Assembly: GCA_044371005.1 (NCBI GenBank)
Contig: JBILUL010000166.1
Location: 1-10,918, forward strand
Source: UBA2402 sp044371005
GTDB lineage: Bacteria > Planctomycetota > Phycisphaerae > Phycisphaerales > UBA1924
Length of the DNA: 10,918 nucleotides
Direction of reading: 5' to 3'
This document shows positions 6,729-10,918 of the stretch, piece by piece. The notes under the pieces are model-generated. The model worked only from the letters and a program-made list of their open reading frames with translations, was not told where the DNA came from and did no database searches. Position 1 is the stretch's first letter; each line of letters begins with the position of its first letter. The translations under genes were made by a program, and so were the position numbers.

Positions 6729-7151
6729 TCACGACCGATCGGGCGACGTTGAAGCGACAAGAACAAGCGGCACCAGATACACCAGAGCCGTGCCGGCAAG
6801 CATCGCCGTCCTCACAGGCACGATTCCCCACAGGTCACTCGAACTCGTATCTGCAGATGGGCTGTCGAACCCGAAGAGGAAGAGTGCCAGACCTGAGGCG
6901 AGCAGTGCCGCTGGCACCATCAGCACCAGCGCCAGACCGGAGCGCCCTGCATGCACCAGCCAGGGTGCCGCGAAGTACCCGGCGTGAAGCACGAGAAGAA
7001 TCGCCGCGCCCGCCACAGCTCCGACCGGAATCTCAGCGTTGGCGCCAAAGGACCGCCGGAACGCGGCGATGAAGCCGACGCTCCAGACGATGATCGCAAT
7101 GATCGCCAGCGGTGGAAGACACAAGAGGACAGTGGTGGTGAACCGGGACAT
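6729..7151 (-). CDS. Four-helix membrane protein, unknown function
   Basis: The 140-residue protein has hydrophobic segments near residues 7-31, 41-64, 71-95 and 110-134, with FRRSFG after helix 1 and a short acidic/serine loop (DSPSADTSSSD) before helix 4. I recognise no family. The frame is open further upstream to 7313, but I choose the ATG at 7151 because AAGGAT lies on the minus strand at 7157-7162 with a 5-nt spacer, and because the added residues would be arginine-rich and unlike a membrane protein N-terminus. It is first of four same-strand genes. The 189 bp between it and the Rrf2 gene hold two palindromes, so it may have its own promoter. Confidence 0.75.
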   Translation of the reverse strand: MSRFTTTVLLCLPPLAIIAIIVWSVGFIAAFRRSFGANAEIPVGAVAGAAILLVLHAGYFAAPWLVHAGRSGLALVLMVPAALLASGLALFLFGFDSPSADTSSSDLWGIVPVRTAMLAGTALVYLVPLVLVASTSPDRS

Positions 7152-7166
7152 CGCAGATCCTTCATT

Positions 7167-7180
7167 GGACGAACTCGTCC
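7167..7180. promoter_or_regulatory. Palindrome just upstream of the membrane-cluster start
   Basis: GGACGA (7167-7172) and TCGTCC (7175-7180) are perfect complements around a 2-bp centre, a 14-bp palindrome five bases upstream of the Shine-Dalgarno of the gene starting at 7151. The octamer CGCAGATC occurs on both sides, at 7152-7159 and 7180-7187. It may be a repressor site or a 5'-leader hairpin. A chance palindrome of this size in high-GC DNA cannot be excluded. Confidence 0.35.
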
Positions 7181-7202
7181 GCAGATCAATGCGACGCTTC
7201 TT

Positions 7203-7228
7203 TGTGCATGCGCTAAGGCCGATGCACA
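7203..7228. promoter_or_regulatory. Inverted repeat upstream of the membrane cluster
   Basis: TGTGCAT (7203-7209) and ATGCACA (7222-7228) form a perfect 7-bp inverted repeat with 12 bp between. It lies about 52-77 bp upstream of the ATG at 7151, where a promoter or operator would be expected. The half-sites do not resemble the ATATC half-sites seen near the Rrf2 gene, so a different regulator, or no regulator, may be involved. Confidence 0.35.
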
Positions 7229-7340
7229 TATTTCCCCGACTCCCCGCCCGCTGCCGCAATGCTGCCCGGATACGCCCGATCGCAACTGGGCAGGGAAGTG
7301 TTCGGCACTTCATCAGGCCAGAACATCGAACAAGCTCGCC

Positions 7341-7796
7341 TCAGGACTTTCTGGCGCTGATGGTCGGAGTGATCAGCGTCTTGCAGTGGCCGCCGCGTCC
7401 CTCCGTGCTCGCGAGGATTTCCCCCAGCGATGTATTCTTGAACTCCTTCTCCATCATGGCGATCGAGCGGTCAATGCGAGCATGAAGGGGACACAGGCTG
7501 ATGTGAGCCGGATTGCCGAGCGGACACTTCTTGATCCGCTGCAGAGGGTCCACCGCATTGACCACATCGAGCATGGAGATCGCTGCAGCATCGCGCGAGA
7601 GGCAGAAGCCTCCGTTGGGCCCGCGCTGCGAGAGCACCAGCTCCGCCACGACCAGATCACGCAACACCTTCGAGAGATACCCCTGCGGCACCTTCGTGCT
7701 CCCGGCGATCGTCTCGCTGTTGGCAGACACACCGCTTTCCAGGCTCGCCAGAAATGTCATGGCCCGAAGTGCATACTCGATGGTCTGTGAGAGCAT
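7341..7796 (-). CDS. Rrf2-family transcriptional regulator
   Basis: Rrf2 proteins are dimeric winged-helix regulators that often sense Fe-S status, nitric oxide or redox state. The 151-residue protein begins MLSQTIEYALRAMTFLA, the typical helix 1, and has the recognition region VPQGYLSKVLRDLV (36-49) and wing QRGPNGGFCLSRD (57-69). The cluster loop contains CPLGNPAHISLCPLH: Cys91, Cys102 and His105. IscR uses three Cys and one His; here the first and last Cys and the His are in register but the middle Cys is missing, with His98 nearby. Other cysteines are Cys65 and Cys138. The frame is open upstream to 8084, but the ATG at 7796 gives the family's normal N-terminus. A palindrome at 7851-7868 suggests autoregulation. 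Targets are unknown; the membrane cluster 190 bp downstream is a candidate. Confidence 0.92.
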   Translation of the reverse strand: MLSQTIEYALRAMTFLASLESGVSANSETIAGSTKVPQGYLSKVLRDLVVAELVLSQRGPNGGFCLSRDAAAISMLDVVNAVDPLQRIKKCPLGNPAHISLCPLHARIDRSIAMMEKEFKNTSLGEILASTEGRGGHCKTLITPTISARKS

Positions 7797-7850
7797 GGTG
7801 AGTGGCTCGAAGTTGCCGGTGAATCCGTCGCGGTCACGCGAATCGGAATA

Positions 7851-7868
7851 AGTATATCTCGATATGCT
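7851..7868 (-). promoter_or_regulatory. Candidate Rrf2 operator overlapping a -10 box
   Basis: AGTATATC (7851-7858) and GATATGCT (7861-7868) are complementary at seven of eight positions around a TC centre, in an AT-rich spot of otherwise high-GC DNA. It lies 55 bp upstream of the rrf2-type start. Read on the minus strand it contains TATACT (7856-7851), a fair -10 box; no good -35 box is found at the expected distance. A dimeric Rrf2 protein bound here would block the promoter. Half-site size and AT content fit known Rrf2-type operators in general, but the exact site is inferred. Confidence 0.5.
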
Positions 7869-7908
7869 CCTTCGCGATGCACACGCTTGCGTCCGGATCG
7901 CAATGGGC

Positions 7909-7949
7909 AAAAACGACAGACACCCCTGCACAATGGCAGGGGTGTCTGT
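7909..7949 (-). terminator. Rho-independent terminator after the PEP-CTERM-like gene
   Basis: ACAGACACCCCTGC (7916-7929) and GCAGGGGTGTCTGT (7936-7949) form a perfect 14-bp GC-rich stem with a 6-nt loop. On the minus strand the stem is followed after two bases by a run of five T (7913-7909). It begins 25 bp past the stop of the minus-strand gene at 7975 and separates it from the Rrf2 promoter. Confidence 0.88.
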
Positions 7950-7974
7950 GATGAACTTGAATGTCGAGGCAGAC

Positions 7975-8766
7975 TCAGCGGCGACGACGGCCGCCGATGA
8001 AGAGGCCCGAAGCGAGCACGAGCGCTGCGCCCGGCGCGGGAATGCCCGGCAGACCCATGATCGCGTTGATCTCGTCATCGCCATCGCTGATCAGACCGCC
8101 CGGACCGCCGTGAATGATCGAGGCGTAGCGGAACGTGCCGCCACCCTGGGGCTCGACGACGTAGCAGAAACCATCCCACAGAATGCCGGTGTTGGGCATG
8201 TACCCTTCGAGATACACGCGCTTCACTTCGGCCTGCGTCCAGGGACCGTTGACACCGTTGGAGAGATAGACCGTCGATTCGATTGATTCCTGCGGCAGCG
8301 GACCGTGGTCGATCACCGCGAAGACCGCGGCATACTGGGCGTAGAACCCCATGTCGAACACCGTGTCACCCACGTTGCCGCTGCTCTGGAACCACAGATC
8401 ATCCACGGCATTGGCATGATCGAAGACATTGCCGGAATCACCGATGACATAGTCGTACGAACCGGTGCCCGTCATGTCGAGACTGCGCCCGACCGATGAG
8501 TTCGGATAGCTCGCCGACCACGTGTTGTTGACCAGCGATGCGGGCAGGAAGCCGTTGTCATCAAAGAGCTCATCGTCGAGCAGCTGATTGTCAACGACCT
8601 GCTGCCGCGTGGCGGGCGTGTCGCTGCCGTAGTAGAGCTGCGCGAACGTCCCGACGTTCGCACCCTGCCAGCTCCTGGCGTCATTGGGATCGGTGACGAT
8701 CACGGCACTCGCGCCGGCAACACCGAAGGCAACGCCCGCGCAGCACAACAAGGAACGCATGTTCAT
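7975..8766 (-). CDS. Secreted protein with PEP-CTERM-like sorting tail
   Basis: The 263-residue protein starts at the ATG at 8766 (MNMRSLL), which has GGAGA about 8 bases upstream; the frame is open to 8910, but the extra residues do not look like a signal. Residues 1-21 form a signal peptide with likely cleavage after ASA. The body (22-235) is acidic, rich in Asp, Gly and Asn, with aromatic beta-type segments and no lysine-rich parts, as in exported planctomycete proteins; I see no catalytic motif. The tail has IPAPG (242-246), a hydrophobic stretch ALVLASGLFIGG, then four Arg at the end. This is the tripartite layout of PEP-CTERM signals handled by exosortases, with a variant IPAPG in place of the usual VPEP. 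Function is unknown; a cell-surface or matrix role is inferred. The terminator at 7909-7949 ends the unit. Confidence 0.85.
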   Translation of the reverse strand: MNMRSLLCCAGVAFGVAGASAVIVTDPNDARSWQGANVGTFAQLYYGSDTPATRQQVVDNQLLDDELFDDNGFLPASLVNNTWSASYPNSSVGRSLDMTGTGSYDYVIGDSGNVFDHANAVDDLWFQSSGNVGDTVFDMGFYAQYAAVFAVIDHGPLPQESIESTVYLSNGVNGPWTQAEVKRVYLEGYMPNTGILWDGFCYVVEPQGGGTFRYASIIHGGPGGLISDGDDEINAIMGLPGIPAPGAALVLASGLFIGGRRRR

Positions 8767-8964
8767 AGGTCTTTCTCCCAAACTCCTCGACACCTGCCTG
8801 CAATGGCATGGACCATCGCATGGAAACGGCAGACTCTCCAGTCCACATGTTACCCCCGGCAGGCGGCCGATCCTAGCAATTTGCGGCCAAGGAACTCCGA
8901 TTCGGGTCAACCACCGAACGTTTTCCGGTCAAACCAAATGTGCCGAGGGCGGAAATGGCTTCAA

Positions 8965-10918
8965 TCAGCGTTCTGGAGCGGCCGCGGGGGCTTTGTACCG
9001 GTAGTAGACCTCGAGGCTCAGCGTGCAGATTGCCGTCTGATAAATGCGTCCACCCAGACGCGACCATTCATCCTTCGGATCCCATGTCCCTGCTCTGGGG
9101 CCGGATTGGTGCTGGTGCTTCAGCAGTTCGGGCACCAGCAGGTCGTTCCACGCACGCCACGACTCGCCCTGATGCTGGAACATCGCCAGCGTCGCGTAGT
9201 ACCAGTAGTGCGTCGGAGCGCCATCCGCCCATCGGGGCGGGGTCTCGAGCACGAACGAGGCAGACTCCTGCATGCGTGCCTCGCCATTCACATGGCCGAG
9301 CAACTGCCGGATGAACATCGCCTCCGCGGTCATGGCCGCACTGGCTGCTTCGCCCTTTGAATACGAGTAACGCCCCTTGGTCGAGCGTGACTCCACGCCA
9401 TCAAGCCAGGCCGCCGCGGCATCGAACGCCCCACGCGGCACCGAGAATCCCGATCGCCGCGCACTGTGCATCGCCATCACCTGCCAACCGATCACCGAAG
9501 TATCCTCCGCCCGAGCACGCGCGGCACGCCGACGCGGATCAGGATTCGCCTGGATCGACACCATGAACGCGACCGCCTTGCGCGTCGGCTGCGTCAACTT
9601 CGGATCGCGTGTCATCGCAAAGGCCTCGCAGAGCGCCACCGTCGCGATGTTGTGGCTGTACATTGTCTCACCCGCAACTTCCGGATTGGTCGCATCGCGC
9701 CGAAGATCGCCCTGAGCCGTCTGCCTTGCAACCAGCCACTCAAGACCCCGCTTCACCTGCGCCTGATATGGCCCATCCTGGAGATGCGTGTGGCCCGCAC
9801 CAAGAAAGCACAGAAGTGAAAGCCCCGTCATGGCGGCATCGGACTCCACCTCCGCGGCCCCACCACTGGCCTCATGCCCCTCATCAAACCGCTGACCCGA
9901 CCACCGCCCGTCTGCCGACTGATGCTTCGCAAGCCACTCAAGCGCCAGACCAACCGCTCGCTCCGTCTGCTCACTGCCGCCCATCTTCTTCACCAGATCA
10001 TCGCGTGCTTCGGGCGCTCGCTGCGCCAGTGTATCGAGCGGCTTGGGCTCGGGTTCCACCGGCGGCATCCGCACCTCAGCACCCGATGTCACCGGCACCG
10101 GGAGCGACGTACTGACTTTCAACCTTGATTCCCCGGCATCCCCCGCATCCGCTCGACCATCGCTCACGGCCACAGGCACCACTGCCTTTGTCGTGGAATC
10201 ATCACCGAACCGCTCGCCGCGTGCCGCGGGATCAACATCCACTCGCGCAACGGCGGGCATGGTGCTGCCATTGCCCAATCGCAGTTCCGCGCGGGCCCCA
10301 CTCTCCCCGACTCGCCCTGCGCCATCAAGGCCGTCAATGGGTGCCGGAGCAACGGGATCTTCGCGTGTTGCAACCTTCGCATTCTCCTGCCCGGGAAGCC
10401 GCGGCGTGCTCGCATCCAGCGATGCCGCGACCAGGCGACCAGCACTGCCTGCGCGATCACGTGACGGAGCAGGCTCACTCTCGCCCGTCTGGACCGGCAC
10501 TATCGCGCCCGTGGCGAGCGGCGCATCGCTCAGACGCGGGGCCACATTCACTGCCTGCGCTCCAACCGTGCTCGGTGCTACTGCGGCGCGCGAGGTGCCT
10601 GCATCGCTTGTGACCGGCATCGGCATCATCGCTTCTTCCGGCACCGGGGCAGCCGCGTCCTCCGAAGGAACTCGCAACGTCTGGAGCGATGCACGCTCGG
10701 GCATCGGAGCAGCATGAACCACTTCAGTTTCTTTGCTTCGGACCTGCTCCGCAGCTTCGACCGGAGCAGCTTGATCCTCGACCTGCTGCGCTGGCGCATC
10801 CACCACGACTGCCGCGGCACTCACGGGCGTCGCCGCGAGAGAGGCCCGCTCCACACCGATTTCCACCGGCGAATCCAGCGGCTCGCTCAGGTCGCCACTC
10901 ACCTGCAGGAGTGCGCCT
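8965..10918 (-). CDS. Squalene-cyclase-like toroid repeat protein with long Ala/Pro-rich region, partial
   Basis: The frame is open to the window edge, so the true start is probably outside; 650 residues are visible. A GTG at 10902 is possible but lies in open frame with no strong ribosome site. Counting from that GTG, residues 1-310 are low-complexity, rich in Ala, Pro, Val and Glu, like an extended linker. Residues 313-640 form an alpha/alpha-toroid of the prenyltransferase/squalene-oxidase repeat type. Repeats include LEWLAKHQSADGRW (321-334), LEWLVARQTAQGDL (387-400), MYSHNIATVALCEAF (414-428), DTSVIGWQVMAMHSA (467-481) and AGTWDP (604-609). The acidic DxDD of true squalene-hopene cyclases is not seen, so cyclase activity is unlikely. 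Such proteins are frequent in planctomycetes, often with an N-terminal membrane anchor, and lack a settled function. The spacer to the next gene is 198 bp and shows no convincing terminator. Confidence 0.85.
   Translation of the reverse strand, partial: GALLQVSGDLSEPLDSPVEIGVERASLAATPVSAAAVVVDAPAQQVEDQAAPVEAAEQVRSKETEVVHAAPMPERASLQTLRVPSEDAAAPVPEEAMMPMPVTSDAGTSRAAVAPSTVGAQAVNVAPRLSDAPLATGAIVPVQTGESEPAPSRDRAGSAGRLVAASLDASTPRLPGQENAKVATREDPVAPAPIDGLDGAGRVGESGARAELRLGNGSTMPAVARVDVDPAARGERFGDDSTTKAVVPVAVSDGRADAGDAGESRLKVSTSLPVPVTSGAEVRMPPVEPEPKPLDTLAQRAPEARDDLVKKMGGSEQTERAVGLALEWLAKHQSADGRWSGQRFDEGHEASGGAAEVESDAAMTGLSLLCFLGAGHTHLQDGPYQAQVKRGLEWLVARQTAQGDLRRDATNPEVAGETMYSHNIATVALCEAFAMTRDPKLTQPTRKAVAFMVSIQANPDPRRRAARARAEDTSVIGWQVMAMHSARRSGFSVPRGAFDAAAAWLDGVESRSTKGRYSYSKGEAASAAMTAEAMFIRQLLGHVNGEARMQESASFVLETPPRWADGAPTHYWYYATLAMFQHQGESWRAWNDLLVPELLKHQHQSGPRAGTWDPKDEWSRLGGRIYQTAICTLSLEVYYRYKAPAAAPER

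Noticed and set aside
7295..7311. GAAGTG-5-CACTTC hairpin as a terminator for the Rrf2 gene
   Set aside because: The stem is only 6 bp and no T-tract follows on the minus strand.
7152..7313. Upstream extension of the 4-helix protein
   Set aside because: The extra residues are basic and cysteine-rich, while the ATG at 7151 has a strong ribosome binding site directly before helix 1.
7797..8084. Upstream extension of the Rrf2 protein
   Set aside because: It would add 96 residues not found in the family and would cross the operator and the terminator.
8767..8910. Upstream extension of the PEP-CTERM-like protein
   Set aside because: The signal peptide begins at MNMRSLL with a ribosome site just before it; the extension would bury the signal.
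10043..10717. Plus-strand Ser/Thr/Ala/Pro-rich frame
   Set aside because: It is antisense to the low-complexity region of the toroid protein and mirrors its composition.

Overview
The window looks like chromosomal DNA from a high-GC planctomycete, probably of the Phycisphaerae. This is inferred from four things: a Bacillus-type succinate dehydrogenase pair, a large Ala/Pro/Val-rich protein ending in a squalene-cyclase-like toroid of a kind common in planctomycetes, a secreted protein with a PEP-CTERM-like tail (IPAPG, hydrophobic segment, four arginines), and weak or variable Shine-Dalgarno sites. No rRNA, tRNA, CRISPR array, transposase or phage gene was seen.

Layout. Plus strand, 1-5165: the 3' part of sdhA (cut by the window start), then sdhB. 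A gene-free stretch of about 470 bp follows, holding REP/BIME-like hairpins. Next come a TetA-like MFS exporter, a 37-bp AT-rich palindrome that contains the exporter's stop codon, and a lipoprotein with 17-residue coiled-coil repeats. Minus strand, 5172-10918, read from right to left: a toroid-repeat protein cut by the right window edge, a PEP-CTERM-like secreted protein with a clear rho-independent terminator, an Rrf2-family regulator with a palindromic candidate operator at its own promoter, and four closely spaced genes of unknown function. Three of those four encode multi-pass membrane proteins and one encodes a soluble protein.

How the genes relate. SdhA and SdhB are the catalytic half of complex II (TCA cycle and respiration); the membrane subunit gene sdhC would be expected upstream, outside the window. 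The MFS protein and the lipoprotein are envelope functions with no visible link to sdh. The four-gene membrane cluster lies directly downstream of the Rrf2 regulator on the same strand and has its own palindromes and a good ribosome binding site, so it is a candidate Rrf2-controlled unit; that link is inferred.

The least explained parts are the hairpin cluster at 2544-2808, the palindrome at 4225-4261, the uncharacterised membrane cluster at 5172-7151, and the Rrf2 protein, which keeps only part of the usual Fe-S ligand set.
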